This document shows positions 20,896 through 28,146 of a DNA stretch of 34,664 nt, one piece after another. How positions within the stretch are numbered: the stretch's first letter is position 1; each line of letters starts with the position of its first letter. The position numbers and the translations under genes were made by a program. Origin of the DNA: Paludibacteraceae bacterium (GTDB lineage Bacteria > Bacteroidota > Bacteroidia > Bacteroidales > Paludibacteraceae); the NCBI GenBank assembly GCA_024405815.1, contig JAKSNX010000009.1, positions 1 through 34,664 on the forward strand, given 5' to 3'. The notes below the pieces were generated by a model. That model was given only the letters and a program-made list of their open reading frames with translations, was not told the origin of the DNA and did not search any database.

Positions 20896-21283
20896 GGTAC
20901 AGCTGGTAGGCAGATTAACAAGGGATGTAGAGCTTAGACAGACTACAGGTGATGAGAGTATAGCTATAGCTAGATTTGGTGTGGCTGTAAATCGTAAGAA
21001 AAAGGATGAGGCAGACTTTATTAGCTGTGTGGCTTTTGGCAAGACAGCTGAGACCTTAGATAAGTACTTTAGCAAGGGCTCACGCATTGCTATAGCTGGA
21101 CGTATACAGACAGGCTCTTACACAAATAAAGAGGGCGCTAAAGTGTACACAACGGATGTAGTAGTAGAGGAGTTTGATTTTATCGACACTAAGTCAGAAA
21201 GTACAACAGCTCCAGCTCCTGTAGATGATAAGGGCTTTATGGATATTCCTGACAATATAGATGAGGAGTTACCTTTTACATGA
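20888..21283 (+). CDS. ssb: Single-stranded DNA-binding protein
   Basis: A 131-residue protein with an OB-fold (MNKVQLVGRLTRDVELRQTT, then FISCVAFGKTAETLDKYFSK and GSRIAIAGRIQTGSYTNKEG), a short flexible linker (residues about 100-118) and an acidic tail ending DEELPFT, the conserved partner-binding tip. It coats single-stranded DNA in replication and recruits recombination and replication proteins. It starts inside the end of the annealing protein gene and its end overlaps the NinB-like gene (ATGA). Confidence 0.95.
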   Translation: MNKVQLVGRLTRDVELRQTTGDESIAIARFGVAVNRKKKDEADFISCVAFGKTAETLDKYFSKGSRIAIAGRIQTGSYTNKEGAKVYTTDVVVEEFDFIDTKSESTTAPAPVDDKGFMDIPDNIDEELPFT

Positions 21284-21789
21284 TCCATACACTAGCTGAT
21301 TTTGTAGGAGCTAGCAAAGACCTAGAGGGTAATGTTATAGCGCACTTTGTTATAGATGGTGATGTACTACCTAAGCTGGATGAGCTTAAAGATGATGAGC
21401 TAGTGCTAGAGGTAGATAAATACTATAAAAAGCGCTCACTAAATGCTAACGCTTATTTTTGGAAACTGTGCGACATGATAGCAAAGGCTCTAGGTACTGA
21501 TAAAGATACTGTATATCTTTTGGAGCTGTCCACTTATGGAGTATTTGTGGACATAGAGATAGTTAAACAGGCGCTCCCTACATTGCAAAAAGAGTTTAGA
21601 CATACACAGATAATAGATGAGGATGATACTACAGCTTATGTCAGATGCTACATAGGCTCTAGCCACTACAACTCAAAGGAAATGGCTGAGCTAATAAATG
21701 GTACTGTATCTGATGCTCATGACATAGGTATAGAGACATGGACACAGGCTGAGATAGATAACCTTATAGAAAATTGGAGGTGCACATGA
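21280..21789 (+). CDS. NinB-like recombination protein
   Basis: A 169-residue protein overlapping the SSB stop. The segment YYKKRSLNANAYFWKLCDMI is a hallmark I recall from NinB/Orf-family phage recombination mediators, which bind single-stranded DNA and load annealing proteins. The rest holds ELSTYGVFVDI and TQAEIDNLIENW. It fits the local module of Gp157, annealing protein, SSB, NinB and a nuclease. The stop overlaps the next gene. Confidence 0.75.
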   Translation: MIHTLADFVGASKDLEGNVIAHFVIDGDVLPKLDELKDDELVLEVDKYYKKRSLNANAYFWKLCDMIAKALGTDKDTVYLLELSTYGVFVDIEIVKQALPTLQKEFRHTQIIDEDDTTAYVRCYIGSSHYNSKEMAELINGTVSDAHDIGIETWTQAEIDNLIENWRCT

Positions 21790-22088
21790 ATATAGACACA
21801 ACTCATAGGCTGGTTGAGTCGATTTTGATAGATGATCCTGAGACAAGAAACAGCGACTCTTTGCTATATTTAAGAGCTTGCCAGCGCATTGATCCTAGAG
21901 TATCAACTATGCCATTTGAGACAGTCTTGATGGAGCGTAAGCGCTTAGGCTTTCCTAACATTGAGTCTGTAGGACGTTGTAGACGTAAGATACAGGAGCA
22001 CAACCCACTATTAAGGGCTGATAAAGCTGTAATAGATGCGAGATATGACAACTTTAAAGAGGTCTTAGATTATGTATCGACAGAGTAA
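21786..22088 (+). CDS. Small early protein near recombination genes
   Basis: A 100-residue protein; ATG 21786 follows GGAGGTGCAC and overlaps the previous stop, so the upstream open codons are not used. Sequence TRNSDSLLYLRACQRIDPRV, then FETVLMERKRLGFPNIESVG and RRKIQEHNPLL suggest a helical DNA-associated protein. I recall the R-N-S-D-x-x-L-Y-L pattern from Bacillota phages near replication genes, with no known function. Confidence 0.65.
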   Translation: MNIDTTHRLVESILIDDPETRNSDSLLYLRACQRIDPRVSTMPFETVLMERKRLGFPNIESVGRCRRKIQEHNPLLRADKAVIDARYDNFKEVLDYVSTE

Positions 22089-22407
22089 GTACAAGGCTAC
22101 AAAGATAACCACAGAGGCTGGAATATTTGACAGTAAAAAAGAGTATAAGAGATGGCTTGAGCTTAAAGCGCTGGAAGATAGAGGTGAGATACAGCTACTA
22201 ACAAGGCAAGTACCATTTGAGCTGATACCTAGCCAGCGTATAGAGGGCAAGGTAATAGAAAGAGCTGTCACTTATAAAGCTGATTTTGTGTACATGTATA
22301 AAGGCTCACAGGTGGTTGAGGATGTAAAAGGCTTTAAAACACCTGAGTACATCATAAAAAGGAAAATGATGCTATATAGGTATGGCATCAGGATACAGGA
22401 GGTTTAA
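22072..22407 (+). CDS. DUF1064-type PD-(D/E)xK nuclease-like protein
   Basis: A 111-residue protein. FDSKKEYKRWLELKALEDRG, then EIQLLTRQVPFELIPS, TYKADFVYMYKG and VVEDVKGFKTPEY match the DUF1064 phage family. Asp71 (KADF), Asp84 and Lys86 (EDVKG) form the PD-(D/E)xK core, with Glu24 of SKKE as helix residue. It is probably a small structure-specific or nicking nuclease, analogous in position to Holliday-junction resolvases. ATG 22072 lies in the end of the previous gene, preceded by AGAGGT. Confidence 0.85.
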   Translation: MYRQSKYKATKITTEAGIFDSKKEYKRWLELKALEDRGEIQLLTRQVPFELIPSQRIEGKVIERAVTYKADFVYMYKGSQVVEDVKGFKTPEYIIKRKMMLYRYGIRIQEV

Positions 22408-22410
22408 AAC

Positions 22411-22536
22411 ATGGATAAGGAATATCTAAAAAGGGTAAACGAGTTGCCCATATCTGAGATATATGCAATGAGCTCTATAGGTTTTGAGTTTGTAGTAGAG
22501 GCTGGAAAGATAACAGAGGTAGTAGCTAATGGCTGA
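22411..22536 (+). CDS. Small early protein upstream of the replication initiator
   Basis: A 41-residue ORF with CAGGAGG before ATG 22411. Sequence MDKEYLKRVNELPISEIYAM, then SIGFEFVVEAGKITEVVANG. The GFEFVVEAGKI end recalls short early phage proteins. It overlaps the initiator gene by 8 bases, so the two are likely coupled. Function unknown. Confidence 0.6.
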   Translation: MDKEYLKRVNELPISEIYAMSSIGFEFVVEAGKITEVVANG

Positions 22537-23266
22537 GCGTAGGATGTTTACAAAAAAGATAACAGAGTCAGATGCCTTTTTGGATATGCCAGCAAGTACA
22601 CAGGCTTTATATTTTCATCTTAATATGTCAGCTGATGATGATGGCTTTGTTAATAACCCAAAGAGCGTACAGCGTAACGTAGGTGCATCTCTTGACGATA
22701 TGAAACTACTACTAGCTAAGAAATTTATTATAGCTTTTGAGTCAGGAATAATAGTTATAAAGCATTGGAAAATGCACAACTATATACAGTCTGACAGATA
22801 TAAGCCTACTGACTATGTAGAGGAAAAAAGCCAGCTTTATATTGACGAAAAGAAAGCCTATAGCCTTGATGTATCCACTATGGATACAAAATGTATACAA
22901 AGTGTATCCATAGGTAAGGATAAGATAGGTGAGGATAAGATAGATAAGGATATATATAAAGAGGCTTTTGCTGATGATCAGGAGTTATGTGATATGTTTA
23001 CTGACTATGTAGACATGAGAAAAAAGATTAAAGCTCCTATGACTAATAGAGCTGTACAGCTTGCTATAGATAAGCTTAACAAGCTCAGCAAGGGCAATAG
23101 AGACACAGCCTTAGAGATACTTAGACGGTCTGTTATGAATAGCTGGAAAGGCTTATATGAGCTTAAAGCAGATAAGCCAGCTAATAAGCCAGCATTTAAT
23201 ACAATGCAAGCTACTAACTATGGCAATATGGATGACTTAGAGGCAAAGCTCTTAGGGTGTACATGA
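22529..23266 (+). CDS. DnaD-like replication initiator (replisome organiser)
   Basis: A 245-residue protein. Residues 1-110 (MAERRMFTKKITESDAFLDM, STQALYFHLNMSADDDGFV, AKKFIIAFESGIIVIKHWKM) are the N-terminal winged-helix domain of phage replisome organisers. Residues about 125-145 (SIGKDKIGEDKIDKDIY) are a linker encoded by iterons. The C-terminal part (ELCDMFTDYVDMRKKIKAPM, then LEILRRSVMNSWKGLYE) is DnaD/DnaB-like. It should bind the origin and load the host helicase. No phage helicase or helicase loader is encoded in this window. Confidence 0.88.
   Translation: MAERRMFTKKITESDAFLDMPASTQALYFHLNMSADDDGFVNNPKSVQRNVGASLDDMKLLLAKKFIIAFESGIIVIKHWKMHNYIQSDRYKPTDYVEEKSQLYIDEKKAYSLDVSTMDTKCIQSVSIGKDKIGEDKIDKDIYKEAFADDQELCDMFTDYVDMRKKIKAPMTNRAVQLAIDKLNKLSKGNRDTALEILRRSVMNSWKGLYELKADKPANKPAFNTMQATNYGNMDDLEAKLLGCT
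22871..22952. repeat. Candidate replication origin: inverted repeat plus iterons in the initiator gene
   Basis: An inverted repeat GTATCCA-CTA-TGGATAC (22871-22887) is followed by a related GTGTATCCAT (22903-22912), then the direct repeat AGGATAAGATAG at 22917-22928 and 22932-22943 (15-base period), and a partial AAGGATA (22946-22952) leading into an AT-rich TATATATAAA. Many phage origins sit within the initiator gene as iterons plus an AT-rich unwinding tract, so this is the best origin candidate here. Confidence 0.6.
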
Positions 23267-23454
23267 TGACTGTATGGATGAGAGTAAGTAGAGATAAGTA
23301 TGAGCTCCCTGAGGCTGTAGCTGATACAGCTGGGGAGCTGGCTAGAAAACTAGGTGTAAATACTAATGTTATCTACACTAGATACAGGATAGCCAAAGAA
23401 AAAGGCATTAGATGCGTATATGTAAAAGTAGAGATAGATGAGGATGATGAGTAA
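23263..23454 (+). CDS. Small helix-turn-helix-like protein
   Basis: A 63-residue protein; ATG 23263 overlaps the initiator stop (ATGATG). Sequence MTVWMRVSRDKYELPEAVAD, then AGELARKLGVNTNVIYTRYR and an acidic end (EIDEDDE). The ARKLGVNTNVIYTRY part looks like a homeodomain/Trp-repressor-type helix-turn-helix that would sense or bind DNA. I recall this family from Clostridia phages without known function. Its final base is the first of the next gene. Confidence 0.65.
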   Translation: MMTVWMRVSRDKYELPEAVADTAGELARKLGVNTNVIYTRYRIAKEKGIRCVYVKVEIDEDDE

Positions 23455-24533
23455 TGGCAAAGCATTATATAGGAGAGCTTGAACAGATGCAAAGCTTATC
23501 CTTAGAGTCAAAAATAAGAATGACACAGACAAGGATAAAGGGATGGTATGAGGCTTTTGATGGCAATGTATATGTATCAGTAAGTGGAGGCAAAGATAGT
23601 CAGGTACTAGCTCATATAGTTAAAGGCATGTATCCTGATGTACCATGTGTATTTGTTAATACAGGGCTAGAGTATGACTCAGTAAGAAAAAAAGGCATAG
23701 AGCTTGCTGATGAAGTTTTAAGACCTGAGATGGACTTTGTAAATGTTATTAAAAATTATGGGTATCCAATATTTGGAAAAGAAATAAGTCAAGCTATTTT
23801 TGAAACAAGGAAAAAACTTGAAAAAAGAGGAGTCAAAAGTAATTACGCTGATGCTCTGAGAAATATTAACGAAAATGAGTTGACTATGAGAGAAAAGCAA
23901 CTACTAGGAATATTAAAAGATAATAATGGAGAATACAGCCAATATAATAAAGAGAGGTATTTATATGCCATAGATGCTCCGTTTTATATAGGTAATAAGT
24001 GTTGCGATATTATGAAAAAAAGACCAGCTCATAAGTATGTAAATAAAACAAAATCTAGACCATTTATAGGGACTATGGCAGACGAGAGCAGACTTAGAAA
24101 AACCACATGGTTAAAAAATGGATGCAATGCTTTTAACGCAAAATATCCACAAAGTACACCTTTATCTTTTTGGACTGAACAAGACATATTGAAATATATA
24201 AAAATAAATAATTTGGATATAGCTAATATATATGGAGATATAGCTTATCAAGATGATGATGGAATGTACTATGATGATCCATTATTTATTGAAAATATGC
24301 AACTAACCACAACAGGAGCTAAAAGAACAGGGTGTGTATTTTGTCTTTTTGGAATTACGCAAAATCAAGATAGACTGATACAGCTAAAAAAAGCAGAGCC
24401 TCAAAAATTTGATTTTGTTATGCGAGGTGGAAAATTTAACGATCAAGGTATGTGGGTGCCTGATAATGGGTTAGGATACAAGTTTGTAATTGACTGGCTC
24501 AATGAACATGGGGACTTAAACATAAAATATTAG
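23454..24533 (+). CDS. PAPS-reductase-like (DndC-like) ATP pyrophosphatase
   Basis: A 359-residue protein with the PP-loop SGGKDS (residues 44-49) after YVSVSGGK, a downstream VNTGLEYDSVRKKGIEL typical of the phosphoadenosine phosphosulfate reductase/sulfotransferase fold, RPFIGTMADESRLR, and a GCVFC cysteine pair (294, 297). Family members adenylate substrates for sulfur transfer or act in DNA phosphorothioation (DndC); phage versions have no proven role. From about codon 85 (23,710 onward) codon use turns AT-rich with GAA favoured, unlike the first 80 codons, suggesting that most of the gene was replaced by recombination. Confidence 0.85.
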   Translation: MAKHYIGELEQMQSLSLESKIRMTQTRIKGWYEAFDGNVYVSVSGGKDSQVLAHIVKGMYPDVPCVFVNTGLEYDSVRKKGIELADEVLRPEMDFVNVIKNYGYPIFGKEISQAIFETRKKLEKRGVKSNYADALRNINENELTMREKQLLGILKDNNGEYSQYNKERYLYAIDAPFYIGNKCCDIMKKRPAHKYVNKTKSRPFIGTMADESRLRKTTWLKNGCNAFNAKYPQSTPLSFWTEQDILKYIKINNLDIANIYGDIAYQDDDGMYYDDPLFIENMQLTTTGAKRTGCVFCLFGITQNQDRLIQLKKAEPQKFDFVMRGGKFNDQGMWVPDNGLGYKFVIDWLNEHGDLNIKY

Positions 24534-24543
24534 GAGGATACAG

Positions 24544-24864
24544 ATGACAGTATGTAATATATGTGGAGCTCCAGCAGAGTGTACACACCATCTCATATTT
24601 GGCAGAGGGCTGAGATCCCTAGCCAATGATGATAAATTAACGCTTAAATTGTGCAATAAGTGCCACAATTTGGCTATTAAGCGTGATGACAGAATACATG
24701 GTAACAACGTAGCTGAAAGCCTTAGCAAGATGCTAGGACAGATGCAATGGGAGAGAGACAGACTAGCGCTGTGGTTAGAGCTTGCTACAGGTGAGACAAG
24801 AGAGGAGGCGCTGGATAATGTCAGATCAGACTTTAGGGAGAGATACAGCAAAAGCTATCTATAA
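24544..24864 (+). CDS. HNH-like / zinc-binding phage protein
   Basis: A 106-residue protein with TTAGGAGG before ATG 24544. Cys4-x2-Cys7, a HHLIFGRG stretch (His15, His16), Cys37-x2-Cys40-His41 and the later IHG (His52) form the metal-binding and active-site pattern of a small HNH-type nuclease, with helical C-terminus (VAESLSKMLGQMQWERDRLA). I recall it in Clostridia phages next to PAPS-reductase-like genes. It may act in recombination or DNA repair/degradation; catalysis is not proven. Confidence 0.7.
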   Translation: MTVCNICGAPAECTHHLIFGRGLRSLANDDKLTLKLCNKCHNLAIKRDDRIHGNNVAESLSKMLGQMQWERDRLALWLELATGETREEALDNVRSDFRERYSKSYL

Positions 24865-24964
24865 GGGAGCTGACTGTATAGGCTGTAAATGGTATTTAGA
24901 GCCTAGCTGTAAAGGTAAGGAAAAAGGCACAAATTGTGTACATTATGAAAAGGAGAAAGCATGA
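24818..24964 (+). CDS. Small Cys-rich (zinc ribbon-like) protein
   Basis: A 48-residue protein; ATG 24818 has GAGGAGG 10 bases upstream and lies in the end of the HNH gene. A CIGC pair with later C and C (SCKGK, NCVHY) gives four cysteines, likely a zinc-binding knuckle. Sequence begins MSDQTLGRDTAKAIYKGADC. Small proteins with CxxC-W-Y segments occur widely in Bacillota phages; function unknown. Overlaps the next gene (ATGA). Confidence 0.65.
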   Translation: MSDQTLGRDTAKAIYKGADCIGCKWYLEPSCKGKEKGTNCVHYEKEKA

Positions 24965-25257
24965 GACCACGATACTATTGGTATGGTGTAGTGTGGAAAA
25001 TGATAACGCTATATAAAAAGCTACAGACTGAGGATACGGATCAGGCAAAGCTTATGGTAGAGGCTATAGATGAGGCTTTAGCTGAGACAAGAGCCATGCC
25101 TGATGGTGATTTAAGAGAAAAGGCTATAAATGACATTTTGATAGATAGAGTCAAGACTTATGATGGAGTAGCTTTAGACGTGCACTACAGCTCAATAACA
25201 GTACAACGCTGGGTAAATAGCTTTGTAAATTTAGTAGGTAAAAAGGCTGGGTATTAG
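24961..25257 (+). CDS. Conserved phage protein (late-regulator-like), function unclear
   Basis: A 98-residue protein overlapping the previous stop. The segment RPRYYWYGVVWKMITLYKKL and the end SSITVQRWVNSFVNLVGKKA recall a small family of Bacillota phage proteins annotated near ArpU/RinA-like late regulators. The TVQRW helix could contact DNA. It may help activate late genes, but this is inference from position at the end of the early region and from helix pattern. Confidence 0.55.
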   Translation: MRPRYYWYGVVWKMITLYKKLQTEDTDQAKLMVEAIDEALAETRAMPDGDLREKAINDILIDRVKTYDGVALDVHYSSITVQRWVNSFVNLVGKKAGY

Positions 25258-25258
25258 G

Positions 25259-25564
25259 ATGAATAGAAAACAGAGAGCAATAGCTAACCTAGACAAGTTA
25301 GCGCAAAAGAGGAGAAAGCTTTTAGATTTGAAAGAGGCTAGCGAGTTTGTAGTCCCTTACGTATATACTACTGTAGTTATGGCATTAAAGGACATGACTG
25401 ACATGAGTGATGATGACATAACAGACATAATAGGCGAGAGCCAGCGCTTATGGTTTACTGAGGACTGGACTGACAGCCCTATACAGGTATGCTATGAGCG
25501 CACAGGGATAAGGCTAGCTAACTTAGAGGAATATGAGAAAAATAAAGATTTATGGGAGGTATAA
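25259..25564 (+). CDS. Helical early protein, unknown function
   Basis: A 101-residue protein one base after the previous stop. It is basic at the start (MNRKQRAIANLDKLAQKRRK), has a helical middle (VVMALKDMTDMSDDDITDII) and a Trp-rich end (LWFTEDWTDSPIQV). It may bind nucleic acid through its N-terminus. No family recognised. It carries the GGGAGG site of the next gene in its last codons. Confidence 0.6.
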   Translation: MNRKQRAIANLDKLAQKRRKLLDLKEASEFVVPYVYTTVVMALKDMTDMSDDDITDIIGESQRLWFTEDWTDSPIQVCYERTGIRLANLEEYEKNKDLWEV

Positions 25565-25566
25565 AG

Positions 25567-25890
25567 ATGCCTAGACTAATACAGGCAAGACCTACAGGGT
25601 GGAAAAGACACCCATTTGAGTATGAGTATCTGTGTGATATATGCAAGGTCAACACACGTACTTACGATTATAAGCGCACTAACGGTACTGTAAAATGCAC
25701 AACATGTCAGAGCGCTTGTCAAAAGGCTAGACAGATACAGAAAGCCATGGAAAAAGAGCGAGACTTATATAACAGCGCTATAGATACATTAGCTAATGAG
25801 CTCAAGATAGAGCTGGCTAAGACGTATGGTACAAAAGAGGACTTTGATTTAATTGACAGCGTAGTTGACAGGGTAAGGAGAGGTGCATGA
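25567..25890 (+). CDS. Zinc-finger-like early protein
   Basis: A 107-residue protein; ATG 25567 follows GGGAGGTATAA, so the five extra upstream codons are not used. Two cysteine pairs, CDIC and CTTC (with YLCDICKVNTRTYDY and GTVKCTTCQSA between), form a likely zinc ribbon at residues about 25-60, followed by a helical tail (KARQIQKAMEKERDLYNSAI). It could bind DNA or RNA. No specific family recognised. Confidence 0.6.
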   Translation: MPRLIQARPTGWKRHPFEYEYLCDICKVNTRTYDYKRTNGTVKCTTCQSACQKARQIQKAMEKERDLYNSAIDTLANELKIELAKTYGTKEDFDLIDSVVDRVRRGA

Positions 25891-25968
25891 TAGATCTAGG
25901 ATATAACCCTTATCAGGAATAGGAGATTATGATACAGAACAATGAAGATAGGACTTGTAGACGTTGAT
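25887..25968 (+). other. Two very short leader ORFs before the radical SAM gene
   Basis: ATG 25887 overlaps the previous stop and encodes 11 residues to TAG 25922. TAGGAGA then precedes ATG 25930, which opens a 12-codon frame ending at 25968, inside the radical SAM gene in another frame. The SAM gene start (25942) itself has this ribosome site too far away (about 16 bases), so the short frame may set its translation by coupling. Confidence 0.4.
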
Positions 25969-26889
25969 AACTATAATAATTTAAGGTCATGTTTTCCTAA
26001 TTTGGTGCTTATGAAAATATCAGCATATCATAAAACATTAGGTGATCAGGTAGAGTGGTACGATCCTCTATTTGGTGGGCAATATAACAAAGTATATATG
26101 TCTAAAGTGTTTAGCTTTACTGAGGAGTATCCATACTATATCAATGCTGATGAGGTCATAAAAGGTGGAATTGGTTACTGTATATCTCTTGTTGATGGCA
26201 AAGAGGTATTTGATAAAACAAAAGATATACAGCTCCCATACCACATAGAGCATATTATGCCTGACTACTCTTTATATGGAATAACAGATACAGCTTATGG
26301 CTTTATGAGTAGAGGATGCCCTAGAGGCTGTGGCTTTTGCCATGTAAAAGATAAAGAGGGTTTAAAGAGCTACAAAGTAGCTGACTTATCTGAGTTTTGG
26401 GATGGGCAAAAATATATAGAGCTTTTTGATCCTAATACTTTAGCTTGTAAAGACTATAAGGATATACTCCAGCAATTAGCTGACAGCAAGGCTTATGTAG
26501 ACTTTAATCAAGGTATAGATATAAGGATGATGACTGAGGAAAAAGCTGAGCTTATAAAACAAATAAAAGTAAAGTATATACATTTTGCTTTTGACAGGTA
26601 TCAAGATAAAAATATTATAATGCCTAAGCTTAAACAATTTGTTGATGTTACAGGCTGGGATAGGCATAAAGTAAGCGTGTATGTATTGTGTGGCTTTGAT
26701 ACCACAATGGAGCAAAACTTAGAGAGGATCATGTATTTAAGATCATTAAATTTACAGCCTTATGTGATGCTTTATGACAAAGAACATATACCTAAAGGGC
26801 ATGAGCTAAGAAAGCTACAGAGGTGGGTAAATAATAAATTTGTATTTTGGAAATGTGATAGCTTTGACGATTATATGAAAGGAGCATAA
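25942..26889 (+). CDS. Radical SAM protein
   Basis: A 315-residue protein. Residues 1-60 start MKIGLVDVDNYNNLRSCFPN in the style of a B12-binding-like or Rossmann N-domain. The Cys126-x3-Cys130-x2-Cys133 motif (SRGCPRGCGFCHV) binds the 4Fe-4S cluster that cleaves S-adenosylmethionine, followed by IELFDPNTLACKDY, FNQGIDIRMM and YIHFAFDRYQ strands of the partial TIM barrel. The substrate is not known; phage relatives exist in Clostridia. Possible roles are modifying DNA, tRNA or a protein. It lies near the PAPS-reductase-like gene, an intriguing pairing. Confidence 0.88.
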   Translation: MKIGLVDVDNYNNLRSCFPNLVLMKISAYHKTLGDQVEWYDPLFGGQYNKVYMSKVFSFTEEYPYYINADEVIKGGIGYCISLVDGKEVFDKTKDIQLPYHIEHIMPDYSLYGITDTAYGFMSRGCPRGCGFCHVKDKEGLKSYKVADLSEFWDGQKYIELFDPNTLACKDYKDILQQLADSKAYVDFNQGIDIRMMTEEKAELIKQIKVKYIHFAFDRYQDKNIIMPKLKQFVDVTGWDRHKVSVYVLCGFDTTMEQNLERIMYLRSLNLQPYVMLYDKEHIPKGHELRKLQRWVNNKFVFWKCDSFDDYMKGA

Positions 26890-27036
26890 ATGGCAAGAGA
26901 GGGCTTAATGGATGACTCAGGATACAACTTTAATGAGTGTGATGGCGAGTGTGATAAATGTGATCAGAGAGACATTTGTGATGAGGAGGACTGTATAGAT
27001 GAGTGGAATAAATACTACTATGATACAAGGCTCTGA
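26890..27036 (+). CDS. Small acidic Cys-rich protein
   Basis: A 48-residue ORF beginning directly after the radical SAM stop, with AAAGGAGC before ATG 26890. It has five cysteines among Asp/Glu (NECDGECDKCDQRDICDEED), and a WNKYYYDTRL end, like a small metal-binding protein. Its coupling to the radical SAM gene hints at a partner role such as metal or peptide substrate; the Cys-rich short peptide next to a radical SAM enzyme could even be a substrate, though this is speculation. Confidence 0.6.
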   Translation: MAREGLMDDSGYNFNECDGECDKCDQRDICDEEDCIDEWNKYYYDTRL

Positions 27037-27077
27037 TAGTGTTAATAGACTAATAAGCCTAACTATGGAGGGATATA

Positions 27078-27299
27078 ATGGCAAATAGTTTGAGATGCAA
27101 GATAAAAAGGCTAGTACATACAGGAGCTATAAGTAATGATGAGTATGATGAGATAATGGATAAGCTGGCTGGGCATGACAGGACTGTAGCTTTTAAGGCT
27201 GTAGATGCTTATGTAGAGTATTGCCTGAGAGTGCATAGAGAGACAAGACATCCTTTAAATTTAAAGGCAATGGCTGAGAGGTTTAAGGAGCAGAAATGA
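27078..27299 (+). CDS. Small helical protein, first of the cassette array
   Basis: A 73-residue protein with GGAGGG before ATG 27078. Sequence MANSLRCKIKRLVHTGAISN, then DEYDEIMDKLAGHDRTVAF and an end NLKAMAERFKEQK. The final codons and stop form the seam TTTAAGGAGCAGAAATGA, which recurs at later junctions. Codon use here is still like the rest of the genome (GAG common), unlike the four genes that follow. Confidence 0.6.
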   Translation: MANSLRCKIKRLVHTGAISNDEYDEIMDKLAGHDRTVAFKAVDAYVEYCLRVHRETRHPLNLKAMAERFKEQK

Positions 27300-27538
27300 A
27301 AATATTGTATGACGAGTGCAAGAGTGCAATTATTAACAACAAATGTACTGAATGTAATGAGTTTTACAGTTGTTATGTATGCGATTTTATTGAGGAAAGG
27401 TATCAGCAAGGCAGAGCAGATATGAAAAGAGAAATAAAAGCACTTGCACATGAAGATGCTACAACAGGAAATATGATTATCAGTTTGTCTGATGTGGAGA
27501 AATTAAAGGAGAACAACAATGGCAAGTTATTGGTATGA
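27296..27538 (+). CDS. Cassette-array protein A with QGRA motif
   Basis: An 80-residue protein overlapping the previous stop (ATGA). Cys-rich N-terminus (CKSAIINNKCTECNEFYSCY) gives a possible zinc site, followed by YQQGRADMKREIKALAHED. The CAAGGCAGAGCAGA coding the QGRA motif is repeated in the next two genes. Codons are AT-rich with GAA favoured, unlike the phage average. No known function; the motif resembles helical linkers in small Lachnospiraceae proteins. Confidence 0.6.
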   Translation: MKILYDECKSAIINNKCTECNEFYSCYVCDFIEERYQQGRADMKREIKALAHEDATTGNMIISLSDVEKLKENNNGKLLV

Positions 27539-27788
27539 AGAAATGGAAAAAGCCGAGCAAGAATATGATGCAAGAGAATATGAGTTAGCACAAGAGTATT
27601 CAAGAGGTTATGAGCAAGGCAGAGCAGATACGATTGATGAATGTATAGATAAGTTTGCCGAGATAATGAGCAATATGTATCAGATATGTGGTAGAAGTTG
27701 CCCTGTGAATTGCAATTGGGGGACTACAACCAGTTGCAAGGATATGTGTAAGAAGTGGTTATTTGAACAGTTAAAGGAGCAGAAATGA
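27519..27788 (+). CDS. Cassette-array protein B with QGRADTIDEC motif
   Basis: An 89-residue protein; TTAAAGGAG precedes ATG 27519. An acidic helical N-terminus (YWYEEMEKAEQEYDAREYEL) is followed by YEQGRADTIDECIDKFAEIM and a Cys-rich part (ICGRSCPVNCNWGTTTSCKD) and ends LKEQK. A 35-base stretch is almost identical to the corresponding part of gene C, showing recent duplication or shuffling. Confidence 0.6.
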   Translation: MASYWYEEMEKAEQEYDAREYELAQEYSRGYEQGRADTIDECIDKFAEIMSNMYQICGRSCPVNCNWGTTTSCKDMCKKWLFEQLKEQK

Positions 27789-27994
27789 ACATAGCACAAG
27801 AATTATCTATTGTTAGAGATAACATTGCAGAATATGGAATGACTAATATTACACAATTAGAATATGATGAAATCTACGAGCAAGGCAGAGCAGAAGCGAT
27901 TGATGAATGTATCAAAACACTAGCCAAATCAGAAGATACAATGTTATCTGACAGACAGTATTATACATTGATTGCGTTAAAGGAGCAGGAATGA
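27785..27994 (+). CDS. Cassette-array protein C with QGRAEAIDEC motif
   Basis: A 69-residue protein overlapping the previous stop at a TTAAAGGAGCAGAAATGA seam. It contains YEQGRAEAIDECIKTLAKSE and ends YYTLIALKEQE. It looks like a shortened relative of gene B lacking the Cys-rich domain. AT-rich codons. Confidence 0.6.
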   Translation: MNIAQELSIVRDNIAEYGMTNITQLEYDEIYEQGRAEAIDECIKTLAKSEDTMLSDRQYYTLIALKEQE

Positions 27995-28146
27995 AAACTA
28001 TAATAACCATAATATTAAGTGTTTTAATAACCTTATGTGTTGTAGATTTCTTCTTTGATATTCCATATATATACGGAAATGTTGGTGGAATAATTAGTGG
28101 AATAATAGCACTTATTATGATTAACACAACGGATTGTAACAGTTAA
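27991..28146 (+). CDS. Small membrane protein at the end of the cassette array
   Basis: A 51-residue protein whose start lies in the third seam (27977-27994). Two hydrophobic segments (TIITIILSVLITLCVVDFFF and IISGIIALIMI) are separated by a Gly/Tyr turn (IPYIYGNVGG). Its stop falls inside a further, degenerate seam. Function unknown. Confidence 0.6.
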   Translation: MKTIITIILSVLITLCVVDFFFDIPYIYGNVGGIISGIIALIMINTTDCNS

